Shown here: piece by piece, positions 1-9,278 of the stretch | Position numbering within the stretch: position 1 is the first letter of the stretch | Layout of the letters: the number at the start of each line of letters is the position of its first letter | NCBI GenBank assembly: GCA_021779335.1 | Contig: JAJYAW010000007.1 | Span: 1 to 20,441, forward strand | DNA length: 20,441 nucleotides | Source of the DNA: Myxococcales bacterium | Lineage (GTDB): Bacteria > Myxococcota > Myxococcia > Myxococcales > Anaeromyxobacteraceae | Direction of reading: 5' to 3' | The notes under the pieces: model-generated | Seen by the model: only the letters and a program-made list of their open reading frames with translations | The model's database searches: none | Told to the model about the DNA's origin: nothing | Position numbers and translations under genes: made by a program

Positions 1-699
1 CGTGAGCCGGGAGTCGAGCACCACCCGCAGCGGATCCCGCCCGCCGCCGCCCGGGAGGCGCGCCGTCAGGCGGGGGTCGTCGGCCAGGGCGGTGGCGCGC
101 CCCACCAGCACCGCGTCGACCCGGTCCCGCAGCCGGTGCACCCAGGCGCGCGCCGCCGGGCCGGAGACCCAGCGCGAGTCGCCGGAGCGGGTGGCCAGCC
201 GGCCGTCCAGCGTGGCCGCCAGCTTGAGCGTCACGTGGGGACGCCGGCGGGTGATGAAGGTGAACCAGGGGGCGTTGAGCGCGTCGCACTCGGCGGTGAG
301 CACGCCGCTCGTGACCGGCACGCCGGCGGCGGCCAGGCGGGCCACGCCGCGCCCGTTCACCAGCGGGTTGGGGTCGTGGGAGCCCACGAAGACGCGCGCC
401 ACGCCGGCCGCCACCAGCGCCAGGCTGCAGGGCGGGGTCCGCCCCTGGTGATCGCAGGGCTCCAGCGTGGTGTAGAGGTCGGCGCCGCGGGCGCGCGCCC
501 CGGCGGCCCGGAGCGCCACGATCTCGGCGTGCGGCCCGCCGGCGCGGGCGTGGTGGCCGCGCGCGATGACCCGGCCGCCCTTCACCAGCACCGCGCCCAC
601 CGCGGGGTTGGGGCTGGTGCGCCCGGCGCCGCGGGCCGCCTCGGCCAGCGCCAGGCGCATGAAGCGCTCGGCCGAGGCCCGCCCGGACCGCGGGGTCAC
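1..699 (-). CDS. ribD: Bifunctional riboflavin biosynthesis deaminase/reductase RibD, C-terminus cut by window edge
   Basis: RibD deaminates diaminohydroxyphosphoribosylaminopyrimidine and then reduces the ribosyl group, the second and third steps from GTP to riboflavin, in the cytoplasm. The 233 residues present include the whole N-terminal cytidine-deaminase-like domain. The zinc-binding HAE motif is at residues 57-59, and the second motif EPCDHQGRTPPC places zinc cysteines at about 82 and 91. The reductase domain begins near RPHVTLKLAATLDGR and is cut by the left edge; family members are usually about 360-380 residues. The chosen start is a GTG at 699-697 that overlaps the nrdR stop as GTGA, which suggests translational coupling. 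An internal ATG at 660-658 is possible but lies only just before the conserved fold. The gene is last in the visible operon. The family call is firm; the start is likely. Confidence 0.93.
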   Translation of the reverse strand, partial: MTPRSGRASAERFMRLALAEAARGAGRTSPNPAVGAVLVKGGRVIARGHHARAGGPHAEIVALRAAGARARGADLYTTLEPCDHQGRTPPCSLALVAAGVARVFVGSHDPNPLVNGRGVARLAAAGVPVTSGVLTAECDALNAPWFTFITRRRPHVTLKLAATLDGRLATRSGDSRWVSGPAARAWVHRLRDRVDAVLVGRATALADDPRLTARLPGGGGRDPLRVVLDSRLT

Positions 700-1166
700 G
701 CGCCGCCCCCGCCCTTCCGGCCCGCCAGCCCCTCGAGCTCGCTCATGAAGTCGCCCACGTCCTCGAAGGACCGGTAGACCGAGGCGAAGCGGACGAAGGC
801 CACCGGGTCGAGCTCGCGCAGCCGGGCCATGACGGCCTCGCCCACGACGCGGCTCGGCACCTCCTTCTCGCCCAGCTCCTGGACCTGCCGCTCCACCGCG
901 GCGATGAGCGCCTCGATCTGCGCCGCCGAGACCGGCCGCTTCTGGCAGGCGCGGGTCAGCCCCTCGAGGATCTTCTTCCGGTCGAAGGGCTCGCGCCGCC
1001 CGTCCTTCTTCACGACCGCCGGCAGGATCTCCTCGATCCGCTCGTAGGTGGTGAAGCGGCGGCTGCACCCGAGGCACTCGCGCCGGCGGCGCGTGGCCTG
1101 GCCCTCCCCGGCCTCGCGGGAGTCCACCACCTTGTCCTCCAGGTGCCCGCAGTAGGGACAGCGCAT
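696..1166 (-). CDS. nrdR: Transcriptional repressor NrdR
   Basis: NrdR is a nucleotide-sensing repressor of ribonucleotide reductase genes. The 156-residue length is typical. The N-terminal zinc ribbon has cysteines at 3, 6, 31 and 34 (MRCPYCGH and ECLGCSRRF), followed by the ATP-cone domain (KKDGRREPFDRKKILEGLTRAC from about residue 53), which binds ATP or dATP. A glycine- and alanine-rich tail ends the protein. It lies 10 bp downstream of glyA and its TGA overlaps the ribD GTG. The glyA-nrdR-ribD order is common in deltaproteobacteria and many other bacteria. No NrdR box (the operator it binds) was recognised in this window, so its targets lie elsewhere. Confidence 0.97.
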   Translation of the reverse strand: MRCPYCGHLEDKVVDSREAGEGQATRRRRECLGCSRRFTTYERIEEILPAVVKKDGRREPFDRKKILEGLTRACQKRPVSAAQIEALIAAVERQVQELGEKEVPSRVVGEAVMARLRELDPVAFVRFASVYRSFEDVGDFMSELEGLAGRKGGGGA

Positions 1167-1176
1167 CGGGGAGCCG

Positions 1177-2433
1177 TCACTGCCGGTCGGCGTACATGGG
1201 GAAGCGGGCGCACAGCGCCTTCACCTCGGCCCGCACCCCGGCGAGCGAGGCCTGGTCGGCCGGCGCGTCGAGGACGCGGCCGATGAGGGCCGCCACCTGG
1301 GCCATCTCGGCCCCGCCGAAGCCGCGGCTGGTGAGCGCCGGGGTGCCGACGCGGATGCCCGAGGTGACGAAGGGCTTCTCGGGGTCCCAGGGGATCATGT
1401 TCTTGTTGACGGTGATGCCCGCCTGGCCGAGCGCCTCCTCGGCCACCTTCCCGGTCAGCCTCTTGGGGCGCAGGTCCACCAGCATGAGGTGGTTGTCGGT
1501 GCCGCCGGAGACCAGGCGCAGGCCGGCCTTCAGCAGCCCCTCGGCCAGCACCTGGGCGTTGTCGACGATGGCCTGCTGGTAGGCCTTGAACTCCGGGCGC
1601 AGCGCCTCGCCGAAGGCCACCGCCTTGGCGGCGATGACGTGCTCGAGCGGCCCGCCCTGGATGCCGGGGAAGATCTGGCTGTTGAGCTTCTTGGCCAGGT
1701 CGGCGTCGCGGCAGAGGAGGAGCCCGCCGCGCGGACCGCGCAGGGTCTTGTGGGTGGTCGAGGTGACGATGTCGGCGAAGGGCACCGGGTTGGGGTGCAG
1801 CCCGGCCGCCACCAGCCCGGCGATGTGGGCCATGTCGACCATGAGGGAGGCCCCGACCTCCCTGGCGATCTGGGCGAAGTCGGCGAACTGGAGCGTGCGC
1901 GGGTAGGCGCTGGCGCCCACCACCATGATCTTCGGCTTGTGCTCGCGGGCCAGCCTGGCCACCTCGTCCATGTCGATGCGCTCGTCGGACTGGCGCAGGC
2001 CGTAGGGGACGATGCGGAAGAGCTTGCCGGAGAAGTTGACCGGCGAGCCGTGGGTCAGGTGGCCGCCGAAGTTGAGGCTCATGGCCACCACGGTGTCGCC
2101 GGGCGCGCCCAGGGCGAAGTAGGCCGCCATGTTGGCCTGCGACCCGGAGTGGGGCTGGACGTTGGCGAAGGCGGAGCCGAAGAGCCGGTTGACCCGATCG
2201 ATGGCGAGCTGCTCCACCTGGTCGACCACCTCGCAGCCGCCGTAGTACCGCTTGCCCGGGTAGCCCTCGGCGTACTTGTTGGTGAGGGCCGAGCCGGCCG
2301 CCTCGAGGACGGCCGGCGAGACGAAGTTCTCGCTGGCGATGAGCTCCAGCCCCTCGGCCTGGCGGCGGGTCTCCTCGCGGATGAGGCGGGCGACGTCGGG
2401 GTCGGCCTCGGCGAGGCGGGTGGTGGGGATCAT
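1177..2433 (-). CDS. glyA: Serine hydroxymethyltransferase
   Basis: This PLP enzyme interconverts serine and glycine while charging tetrahydrofolate with a one-carbon unit. The 418 residues match the usual length of about 417. Visible landmarks are LIASENFVSP near 31-40, the YPGKRYYGG substrate loop, the VDMAHIAGL motif (Asp200, His203) that contacts PLP, and the PLP-lysine motif STTHKTLRGPRGG with Lys229. The start chosen is ATG at 2433, giving MIPTTRLAEADPD. A GGAG lies 9 nt upstream, whereas an in-frame ATG at 2502 would add a proline- and arginine-rich extension atypical of the family. The 79-bp gap to rpiB is the widest between the last four genes and may hold an internal promoter. Confidence 0.97.
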   Translation of the reverse strand: MIPTTRLAEADPDVARLIREETRRQAEGLELIASENFVSPAVLEAAGSALTNKYAEGYPGKRYYGGCEVVDQVEQLAIDRVNRLFGSAFANVQPHSGSQANMAAYFALGAPGDTVVAMSLNFGGHLTHGSPVNFSGKLFRIVPYGLRQSDERIDMDEVARLAREHKPKIMVVGASAYPRTLQFADFAQIAREVGASLMVDMAHIAGLVAAGLHPNPVPFADIVTSTTHKTLRGPRGGLLLCRDADLAKKLNSQIFPGIQGGPLEHVIAAKAVAFGEALRPEFKAYQQAIVDNAQVLAEGLLKAGLRLVSGGTDNHLMLVDLRPKRLTGKVAEEALGQAGITVNKNMIPWDPEKPFVTSGIRVGTPALTSRGFGGAEMAQVAALIGRVLDAPADQASLAGVRAEVKALCARFPMYADRQ

Positions 2434-2472
2434 GGGCGGGGGCTCCGGGAAGGTTGCGGAAGGACGGGCGCT

Positions 2473-2502
2473 CTCATAGCGCGCCGGGCCGGGAGGCCGC
2501 AA
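2473..2502 (-). promoter_or_regulatory. Weak candidate internal promoter for glyA
   Basis: In the gap between rpiB and glyA the minus strand reads TTGCGG (2497-2502), an 18-bp spacer, then TATGAG (2473-2478), about 40 nt before the glyA ATG. Four of six -35 bases and four of six -10 bases match sigma-70 consensus. Such matches arise by chance, so this is only a candidate for extra glyA-nrdR-ribD transcription. Confidence 0.3.
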
Positions 2503-2512
2503 CGGCGGCGGC

Positions 2513-2959
2513 CTACCGCCGGTCCAGCGCGTTCAGCTTGTCGACCCGGCGGGCGTGGCGGCCGCCCTCGAACGGCGTGGCCAGGAAGGCCTCCACGATG
2601 GCGGCGCCCAGGCCGAGGCCGGTGACCCGCTCGCCCAGGCAGAGCACGTTGGCGTCGTTGTGGGCGCGGGCCATGCGCGCCTCGAACTCGCTGCGGCAGA
2701 CCGCCGCGCGGACGCCGGGCACCTTGTTGGCCGCCATCGACATGCCGATGCCGGTGCCGCAGACCAGGAGGCCGAGGCGCGCCCGGCCCCCGGCCACCGC
2801 CTCCGCCACCGCGGCCGCGTAGTCCGGGTAGTCGACGCTGTCGGCCGCGTGCGGCCCCAGGTCCTCCACCTCGAAGCCCTTGGCGCGCGCCGCCTCGACG
2901 GCCCCGGCCCGCAGCTGGAGCCCCGCGTGATCCGACGCCGCCACCACTCGATCCGCCAT
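2513..2959 (-). CDS. rpiB: Ribose-5-phosphate isomerase B
   Basis: RpiB interconverts ribulose-5-phosphate and ribose-5-phosphate in the pentose phosphate pathway. The 148-residue protein shows the RpiB/LacAB fold signature: an early SDHAG (Asp10, His11), the anion-hole and active-site segment CGTGIGMSMAANK (Cys67 is the usual catalytic base) and RAHNDANVLCLGERV with His100. A GGAGG sits 6 nt before the ATG. The gene lies 12 bp downstream of fabF in the same direction, so it is probably cotranscribed with the fab genes, and it leads the common rpiB-glyA-nrdR-ribD block. Confidence in function is high. Confidence 0.95.
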   Translation of the reverse strand: MADRVVAASDHAGLQLRAGAVEAARAKGFEVEDLGPHAADSVDYPDYAAAVAEAVAGGRARLGLLVCGTGIGMSMAANKVPGVRAAVCRSEFEARMARAHNDANVLCLGERVTGLGLGAAIVEAFLATPFEGGRHARRVDKLNALDRR

Positions 2960-2971
2960 GGCTGGCCTCCG

Positions 2972-4219
<1,248 letters not shown>

Positions 4220-4255
4220 GAACGCGTACCTCGTGCGGCGAAAGGGGGGTTCCGC

Positions 4256-4306
4256 GGGGCACGCCGCGCGCGCCCCCGGCCCATGCTCGTCGCGACCCGG
4301 TGCCCC
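4256..4306 (-). other. Inverted repeat in the acpP-fabF gap
   Basis: The 102-bp gap between acpP and fabF contains arms GGGGCAC (4256-4262) and GTGCCCC (4300-4306) with a 37-nt GC-rich loop. A hairpin here could lower read-through, which would suit acyl carrier protein being needed in much larger amounts than FabF. There is no U-tract, so it is not a classical terminator, and GC-rich DNA often forms such pairs by chance. Confidence 0.25.
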
Positions 4307-4321
4307 GGGGTGACGGCTCCG

Positions 4322-4561
4322 CTACTTCTTGTGGGTGGTGATGTAGTCGACGGCGTTCTGCACGGTCTTGATGTTCTCGGCCTCCTCGTCGGGGATCTCG
4401 ACCTCGAACTCCTCCTCCATCTGCATGACGAGCTCGACGATGTCGAGGGAGTCGGCCCCCAGGTCGTCGATGAAGCTCGAGGTGTTCTTGATCTCGTCCT
4501 CGGCGACGCCCAGGTTCTCCGCGATGATGGCCTTCACCTTCTGCTCGATGGTTGCCGACAT
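4322..4561 (-). CDS. acpP: Acyl carrier protein
   Basis: ACP carries all fatty-acid intermediates as thioesters on a phosphopantetheine arm. The 79-residue acidic protein has the modification site GADSLDIVEL with Ser38 as the attachment residue, and the usual four-helix composition ending in NIKTVQNAVDYI. The ATG at 4561 is chosen because GGAGGA lies 6 nt upstream and MSATIEQKVKAII is the standard ACP beginning; an in-frame ATG at 4603 would add 14 non-family residues. It sits between fabG and fabF, the classic order. The relatively long gaps on both sides (77 and 102 bp) leave room for separate control of this abundant protein. Confidence 0.97.
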   Translation of the reverse strand: MSATIEQKVKAIIAENLGVAEDEIKNTSSFIDDLGADSLDIVELVMQMEEEFEVEIPDEEAENIKTVQNAVDYITTHKK

Positions 4562-4638
4562 GGTGTTTCCTCCGTTGTGTTCCTGGTTTCCGGGACCGCT
4601 CACCGGGCCCGGGTGCCGCGTCGCTGAGGGTGCCGCGC

Positions 4639-5388
4639 CTACATGTACATCCCGCCGTTGACCTTGAGGACCTCGCCGGTCACGTAGGCGGCGTCGTCGC
4701 TGGCCAGGAAGCAGACCGCCCGGGCCACGTCCTCGGCCGAGCCCAGCCGGGCCAGCGGGATGTTCTCCAGCATCTTCTGCCTGGCCGCCTCGGGCAGGGC
4801 GGCGGTCATGTCGGTGTCGATGAAGCCCGGCGTGACCGCGTTGCAGCGGACCTGGCGCGAGGCCAGCTCGCGGGCCACGCTCTTGGTCAGGCCGATGAGC
4901 CCCGCCTTGGTGGCGGCGTAGGCGGCCTGGCCGGCGTTGCCCATCTCGCCCACCACCGACGAGAGGTTGACGATGGCGCCGCCCTTGGCCTTCATCATGG
5001 GGCGGGTCACGGCGCGGATGAGGTTGAAGGCGCCGGTCAGGTTGACGTCGAGCTGGCGCCGCCAGTCCTCGTCCTTGAGCCGCATGAGGAGCTGGTCGAC
5101 GGCGATGCCGGCGTTGTTGACGAGGACGTGCAGCCCGCCCAGGTCGGCCACCACCGCCTCCACCGCCCGGCTGCAGGCGGCCGGGTCGGCCACGTCGAAC
5201 CTGTAGAGCCTGGCCGCGGGGGCGCCGGCCGCCTGCACGAGCGCCAGGGCCTCGGCCGCGGCCGCCTCGTTCCCGGCGTAGTTGAGGGCCACCGCGGCCC
5301 CGCCGCGCGCCAGCTCCACCGCGATGGCGCGGCCGATGCCGCGCGACGCGCCGGTGACCAGCGCCACCTTCCCCTTGAAGTCGTGCAC
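4639..5388 (-). CDS. fabG: 3-oxoacyl-ACP reductase
   Basis: FabG is an NADPH-dependent short-chain dehydrogenase that reduces beta-ketoacyl-ACP in each elongation cycle. The 249-residue protein has the cofactor motif TGASRGIGRA (residues 12-21), NNAGI at 91-95, and the catalytic Ser144, Tyr157 and Lys161 in NLSSVVG and AAYAATKAG. The C-terminus GEVLKVNGGMYM is typical of FabG. The start is GTG at 5388, with GGAGG 8 nt upstream inside the end of fabD; the two genes are separated by 2 bp, implying translational coupling. Function is secure. Confidence 0.96.
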   Translation of the reverse strand: MHDFKGKVALVTGASRGIGRAIAVELARGGAAVALNYAGNEAAAAEALALVQAAGAPAARLYRFDVADPAACSRAVEAVVADLGGLHVLVNNAGIAVDQLLMRLKDEDWRRQLDVNLTGAFNLIRAVTRPMMKAKGGAIVNLSSVVGEMGNAGQAAYAATKAGLIGLTKSVARELASRQVRCNAVTPGFIDTDMTAALPEAARQKMLENIPLARLGSAEDVARAVCFLASDDAAYVTGEVLKVNGGMYM

Positions 5389-5390
5389 CG

Positions 5391-6335
5391 TCAGCTCCTC
5401 CCGAGCGCGGCCAGGGTCTTCTCCAGCGAGGCCGCGTCCTCGACGTTGAAGGCCTCGATGGACGGGGCGATGCGCTTGACCAGCCCGCCCAGCACCTTGC
5501 CCGGCCCGACCTCGACCACGCGGGTGACGCCCAGGCGCGCCAGCTCCTCGACGCTCTCGATCCAGCGCACCGGCGCCGTCACCTGCGCCACCAGCAGCGG
5601 CGGGGCCCGGGCCACGTCGCCGTTGGCCCTGGCCTCGACGTTGGTGACGACCGGCCTGAGCAGCGGCCTCCAGGCCACCGACCGGAGCACCGGCTCGAGC
5701 CGGGCCTTGACCGGCTCCATCAGGGCGCAGTGGAAGGGGGCGGAGACCGGCAGCGGCAGCACGCGCTTGGCGCCGGCCGCCTTGAGCTTCACGCCAGCCG
5801 CCTCCACCGCGGCCGCCGCGCCGGCGATGACGGTCTGGGCGGGCTCGTTGTAGTTGGCGGGCGAGACCGTGAGGCCGGTCTCGGCGGCCACCTCGGCGCA
5901 GACGGCCGTCACCCTGGCCGGGTCCAGGCCGAGCACGGCGCTCATGGCCCCCTGCCCGGCCGGCACCGCCTCCTGCATGAAGGTGCCGCGGGCGCGCACG
6001 GCGCGGGCCGCGTCGGCCACCGAGAGGGCCCCCGCCGCCACCAGCGCCGAGTACTCGCCCAGGGAGTGGCCGGCCACGAAGTCCGGCACGACGCCGCGGG
6101 CGGCCAGCACCGCGGCGGCCGCCGCCGAGACGGCCAGGATGGCGGGCTGCGTGTTGGCCGTGAGCCGGAGAGCCTCGTCCGGCCCCTGGAAGCAGAGGGC
6201 GGAGAGCGCCTCGCCGAGCGCCGCGTCGGCCTCGTCGAAGACCCGGCGGGCCTCGCCGAAGCGCCCGGCCAGCTCCAGGCCCATGCCGGCCTTCTGCGAG
6301 CCCTGGCCAGGGAAGATGAATGCGAGCTTGCTCAT
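5391..6335 (-). CDS. fabD: Malonyl-CoA:ACP transacylase
   Basis: FabD moves the malonyl group from CoA to ACP, supplying the extender unit. The 314-residue protein starts with IFPGQGSQKAGMG (oxyanion-hole Gln11), carries the nucleophile in GHSLGEYSALVAAG (Ser91), and has the partner histidine in PVSAPFHCALM (His202). The length is typical. It lies 25 bp downstream of fabH; the gap includes a CCCCGGGGCCCC stretch and no clear Shine-Dalgarno, so translation may depend on coupling or weak pairing. Confidence 0.96.
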   Translation of the reverse strand: MSKLAFIFPGQGSQKAGMGLELAGRFGEARRVFDEADAALGEALSALCFQGPDEALRLTANTQPAILAVSAAAAAVLAARGVVPDFVAGHSLGEYSALVAAGALSVADAARAVRARGTFMQEAVPAGQGAMSAVLGLDPARVTAVCAEVAAETGLTVSPANYNEPAQTVIAGAAAAVEAAGVKLKAAGAKRVLPLPVSAPFHCALMEPVKARLEPVLRSVAWRPLLRPVVTNVEARANGDVARAPPLLVAQVTAPVRWIESVEELARLGVTRVVEVGPGKVLGGLVKRIAPSIEAFNVEDAASLEKTLAALGRS

Positions 6336-6360
6336 GACGTGGTCGGGGCCCCGGGGAGGA

Positions 6361-7341
6361 TCACCAGCGGAGGATGGCGCCGCCCCAGGCCATGCCGCCG
6401 CCGATGGCCATCATCAGGATGACGTCGCCCGGCTTGAACCAGCCGGCCCGGTGGGCCTCGTCGAGCGTCATGGGCACGCTGGCCGCCGAGGTGTTGCCGT
6501 ACTTCTCCAGGTTCATCCAGCACTTGGACTCCGGGATGCCGAGCCGGCTCAGCGTGGCGTCCAGGATCCGCTTGTTGGCCTGGTGGGCGATGACGTAGGT
6601 GATCCCCTCGGCGGTCAGCCCCTCGGCCGTCATCACCTCGCGGCAGACCTCCTCGAGGGAGCGGACGGCGACCTTGTAGACCTCCTGCCCCTTCATGAAG
6701 AGGTACTGGCGCCCCGCCGCCGCCATCTCCACCGTGATGGGGTCGCGCGACCCGCCGCCCGGCTGGAACAGCATGGGGACGAGCGAGCCGTCGGCGTGGA
6801 GCCGGATGGTGGAGAGCCCGCGGTTGGGGGCGTCGGTCGGCGCGAGCACCATGGCGCCGGCGCCGTCGCCGAAGAGGATGCAGGAGTTGCGGTCCTTCCA
6901 GTTGGTGATGCGCGACAGGGTGTCGACCCCGATGACGAGGGCGTTCTTGATGGCGCCGCTCGCCACGTAGCGATCCGCGACGGAGAGCGCGTGGAGCGAG
7001 CCGGCGCAGGCGGCCGAGACGTCGAAGGCGAAGGCCTTCTTGTTGCCGAGCTTCCCCTGGACGACGGCGGCGGTGCTGGGGAACGGGTAGTCCGGGGTGA
7101 CGGTGCCGACGATGATGGCCTCGACGTCGGCGGCCGCCAGGCCGGCCTGGTCCAGGGCCCGCTGGGCCGCGATGAGGGCCATGTCGCTGCTGGCCTGCTC
7201 GGGGGCGGCGATGTGGCGCTCCCGGATGCCGGTGCGGGTCCGGATCCACTCGTCGTTGGTCTCGACGAGCTTCTCCAGGTCCGCGTTGGTGAGCACCTTC
7301 TCGGGGGCGTAGCTGCCGGTGCCGACGACGAGGGATCGCAT
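6361..7341 (-). CDS. fabH: Beta-ketoacyl-ACP synthase III
   Basis: FabH starts fatty-acid synthesis by condensing acyl-CoA (acetyl-CoA or branched starters) with malonyl-ACP. The 326-residue protein has the catalytic triad Cys112 (SAACAGSLHAL), His253 (IAHQANKRI) and Asn283 (NTSAAS). The start ATG at 7341 has GGAG 5 nt upstream. It lies 15 bp after plsX, as in most plsX-fabH-fabD operons. In myxobacteria FabH commonly uses branched starters, but the sequence alone does not settle substrate preference. Confidence 0.97.
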   Translation of the reverse strand: MRSLVVGTGSYAPEKVLTNADLEKLVETNDEWIRTRTGIRERHIAAPEQASSDMALIAAQRALDQAGLAAADVEAIIVGTVTPDYPFPSTAAVVQGKLGNKKAFAFDVSAACAGSLHALSVADRYVASGAIKNALVIGVDTLSRITNWKDRNSCILFGDGAGAMVLAPTDAPNRGLSTIRLHADGSLVPMLFQPGGGSRDPITVEMAAAGRQYLFMKGQEVYKVAVRSLEEVCREVMTAEGLTAEGITYVIAHQANKRILDATLSRLGIPESKCWMNLEKYGNTSAASVPMTLDEAHRAGWFKPGDVILMMAIGGGMAWGGAILRW

Positions 7342-7356
7342 GTGGTCTCCAGTGCC

Positions 7357-8379
7357 TCAGGGTGCGAGCAGCGCCTCGGCCGGTGCCACGGCCGCTGCGA
7401 TCTCGTCGGTGAAGTGCGACCGGGCGGCGTCGCGGACGCGGCGGATGGCGTTCTCCATCGCCAGCGCGTCGGAGCGGCCGTGGGAGATGAAGCCCACGCC
7501 GTCCACGCCGAGCAGCGGCGCCCCGCCGATCTCGCGCCAGTCCATGCGGCGCTTCATCTCGGCGAAGGCCTTCCTGGCGAGGAGGCCGCCCAGCTTGCTC
7601 ATGGTGCTGCTCAGGATGGCGCGCTTGAGGTGCTCGCCCACCACCCGGGCGGTCCCCTCCATGGTCTTGAGCGCCACGTTGCCGGTGAAGCCGTCGGTCA
7701 CGATGACGTCGAACTCGCCGGTGAGGAGGTCGCGCCCCTCGCAGTAGCCGGCGAAGTCGAGCCTGGACCGCTTCAGCGCGGCGGCGGCGGCGCGGGTCAG
7801 GTCGGTGCCCTTGGACTCCTCCTCCCCGTTGGAGAGGATGGCCACCCTGGGCCGGCGCACCCCGAGGACGCGCCGCGCGTAGACGTCGCCCATGAGGGCG
7901 AACTGCACCAGGTGGACCGGCTTGCAGTCCACGTTGGCGCCCATGTCGAGGAGCAGCGGCTGCCCCTTCAGCCCGGGGATGACCGAGACGATGGCCGGCC
8001 GCTCCACGCCCGCGGGGCGCCCCAGCACGAAGATGGCGCCCGCCATGACCGCGCCCGAGTTCCCGGCCGAGACCATGCCGCAGGCCGCCCCGGCCTTGAC
8101 CAGGTCGAAGCAGACGCGGATGGAGTTGTCCTTCTTCCGGCGCATCGCCTGGCCGGGGTGGTCGTGGAAGTCGATCACCTCGGAGGCGTGGTGCACCGAG
8201 ATGGGCAGCGATCTCGCGGCGCGGTGCTTCTCGAGCTCGGCGCGCACCACGGCCTCGGGCCCCACCAGCGTGACGGCCAGGCCCTGGCGCGCTGCGTTAA
8301 TCGCGCCCTGCACGATCGCGCCGGGGGCGTGGTCTCCCCCCATCGCATCGACGGCGACGGGCGCGACGTGCTCGGTCAT
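7357..8379 (-). CDS. plsX: Phosphate acyltransferase PlsX
   Basis: PlsX converts acyl-ACP to acyl-phosphate, the acyl donor for the first step of phospholipid synthesis in the PlsX/PlsY route, acting at the inner face of the membrane. The protein begins VAVDAMGGDHAPGAIVQGA and contains SAGNSGAVMA and VTDGFTGNVALKTMEG, all hallmarks of the family. The ATG at 8379 gives 340 residues, the usual length; an upstream in-frame ATG at 8475 lies inside rpmF and is rejected. It begins 5 bp after the rpmF stop, so the two are surely cotranscribed. Confidence 0.96.
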   Translation of the reverse strand: MTEHVAPVAVDAMGGDHAPGAIVQGAINAARQGLAVTLVGPEAVVRAELEKHRAARSLPISVHHASEVIDFHDHPGQAMRRKKDNSIRVCFDLVKAGAACGMVSAGNSGAVMAGAIFVLGRPAGVERPAIVSVIPGLKGQPLLLDMGANVDCKPVHLVQFALMGDVYARRVLGVRRPRVAILSNGEEESKGTDLTRAAAAALKRSRLDFAGYCEGRDLLTGEFDVIVTDGFTGNVALKTMEGTARVVGEHLKRAILSSTMSKLGGLLARKAFAEMKRRMDWREIGGAPLLGVDGVGFISHGRSDALAMENAIRRVRDAARSHFTDEIAAAVAPAEALLAP

Positions 8380-8384
8380 CGAGG

Positions 8385-8564
8385 CTACGTCGCGTCCGTG
8401 ACCTGGACACCCTTGTAGGTGCCGCAGGAGGGGCACACGCGGTGCGGGAGCACGGGCTCCTTGCACTTCGGGCACTTGATGACGTTGACACCCTTCAGCT
8501 TGAAGTTGGCCGCGCGACGACGGTCGCGCCGCATGCTGCTGGTACGCTTCTTGGGGACGCCCAC
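8385..8564 (-). CDS. rpmF: 50S ribosomal protein L32
   Basis: This is a 59-residue ribosomal protein of the large subunit. It begins MGVPKKRTSSMRRDRRRAA, a typical basic L32 N-terminus, and carries a zinc ribbon with CPKC (31-34) and CPSC (44-47), followed by the family's GTYKG. The start is GTG at 8564-8562 with AAGGAG 6 nt upstream; the stop is TAG at 8387-8385. It sits between yceD and plsX, the standard rpmF neighbourhood in many proteobacteria. The complete zinc-cysteine set marks it as the zinc-bound form of L32. Confidence 0.95.
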   Translation of the reverse strand: MGVPKKRTSSMRRDRRRAANFKLKGVNVIKCPKCKEPVLPHRVCPSCGTYKGVQVTDAT

Positions 8565-8601
8565 GTGATGCTCCTTCGCTCTCGATGCTTCGAATGAACC
8601 G

Positions 8602-9165
8602 CTACTGCAGCTTCACCTTGGCGAGGCCGGCCCACCGCGGGTCCGGCACCTTGCGGTCACAGCCGCACTCGCGCTCGTTCAAGTTGGCCCCGCACACGCT
8701 GCACAGCCCCCTGCAGCCCTCCTGGCAGACCGGGTAGCCCGGCAGCGCCAGCAGCACCTGCTCGCGGAGGACGGGGTCGAGGTCGATCACCTTGCCGGTG
8801 TAGACGTCCTCCTCCGCGTCCTCGGGGCCGAAGCTCCCACCCACCGGGTGGTGCGACTTGTCCTCGGCCTCGCCGCCCTCGTCCTGGTACTCGTCCGCCG
8901 GCACCATCGTCAGCGTGAACTCCACCGGCACGTCCGACTCCACCGGCACCAGGCACCGGCTGCACTCGGCGCTGAGCTCGGCCCTGGCCGAGCCCTTCAC
9001 CAGCACCCGCCGATCGACCTTGTCGAAGCGGAGGTCGACGTGCGCCGGACCGCGCGCCCGCCAGCCCGAGCGGTCGCCCTGGAGCATGGAGTCCAGGACC
9101 TCACGGGCCACGTCCCAGTGCCGGTCGAGGCCGGCTTCCTTGATTTCATCAATATTGACGCGCAT
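8602..9165 (-). CDS. YceD/DUF177 family 23S rRNA accumulation protein
   Basis: DUF177 (YceD) proteins are needed for normal accumulation of 23S rRNA in several bacteria and are nearly always encoded next to rpmF, as here (37 bp upstream). The 187-residue protein has the conserved central pair CSRC (68-71) and a C-terminal cysteine cluster CQEGCRGLCSVCGANLN plus ECGCD (147-169) that probably binds zinc. An acidic, low-complexity stretch (about 90-122) separates them. The first codons are unusually AT-rich for this genome (AATATTGATGAAATC), which should keep the start region unstructured. It is the first gene of the long operon, about 26 nt downstream of the predicted transcription start. Confidence 0.9.
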   Translation of the reverse strand: MRVNIDEIKEAGLDRHWDVAREVLDSMLQGDRSGWRARGPAHVDLRFDKVDRRVLVKGSARAELSAECSRCLVPVESDVPVEFTLTMVPADEYQDEGGEAEDKSHHPVGGSFGPEDAEEDVYTGKVIDLDPVLREQVLLALPGYPVCQEGCRGLCSVCGANLNERECGCDRKVPDPRWAGLAKVKLQ

Positions 9166-9198
9166 TTGCGCTGATATTCCGGGACGTAAAGGGGGCTC

Positions 9199-9226
9199 AT
9201 TATAGGGAGCGAACCCCGCAAGTCAA
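9199..9226 (-). promoter_or_regulatory. Strong sigma-70-type promoter of the yceD-rpmF-plsX-fab operon
   Basis: On the minus strand the -35 TTGACT (9221-9226), a 16-bp spacer and a perfect -10 TATAAT (9199-9204) lie immediately upstream of yceD. The predicted start is near 9191, giving a leader of about 26 nt. It is the best consensus match seen in the window and the only clear promoter before the 12-gene run. Functional assignment is inference from consensus and position. Confidence 0.85.
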
Positions 9227-9278
9227 GGCGGGCCGATCCACCCGGCGTGACTCGCCGCGTCAACCGCGCCGGAAAGGC

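Noticed and set aside
2434..2512. A glycine or other riboswitch upstream of glyA
   Set aside because: The gap is only 79 bp and shows no conserved aptamer elements.
5854..8418. An 854-codon plus-strand open frame
   Set aside because: It is the antisense shadow of fabD, fabH and plsX; its His-, Asp- and Gly-rich composition is typical of such GC-driven shadows.
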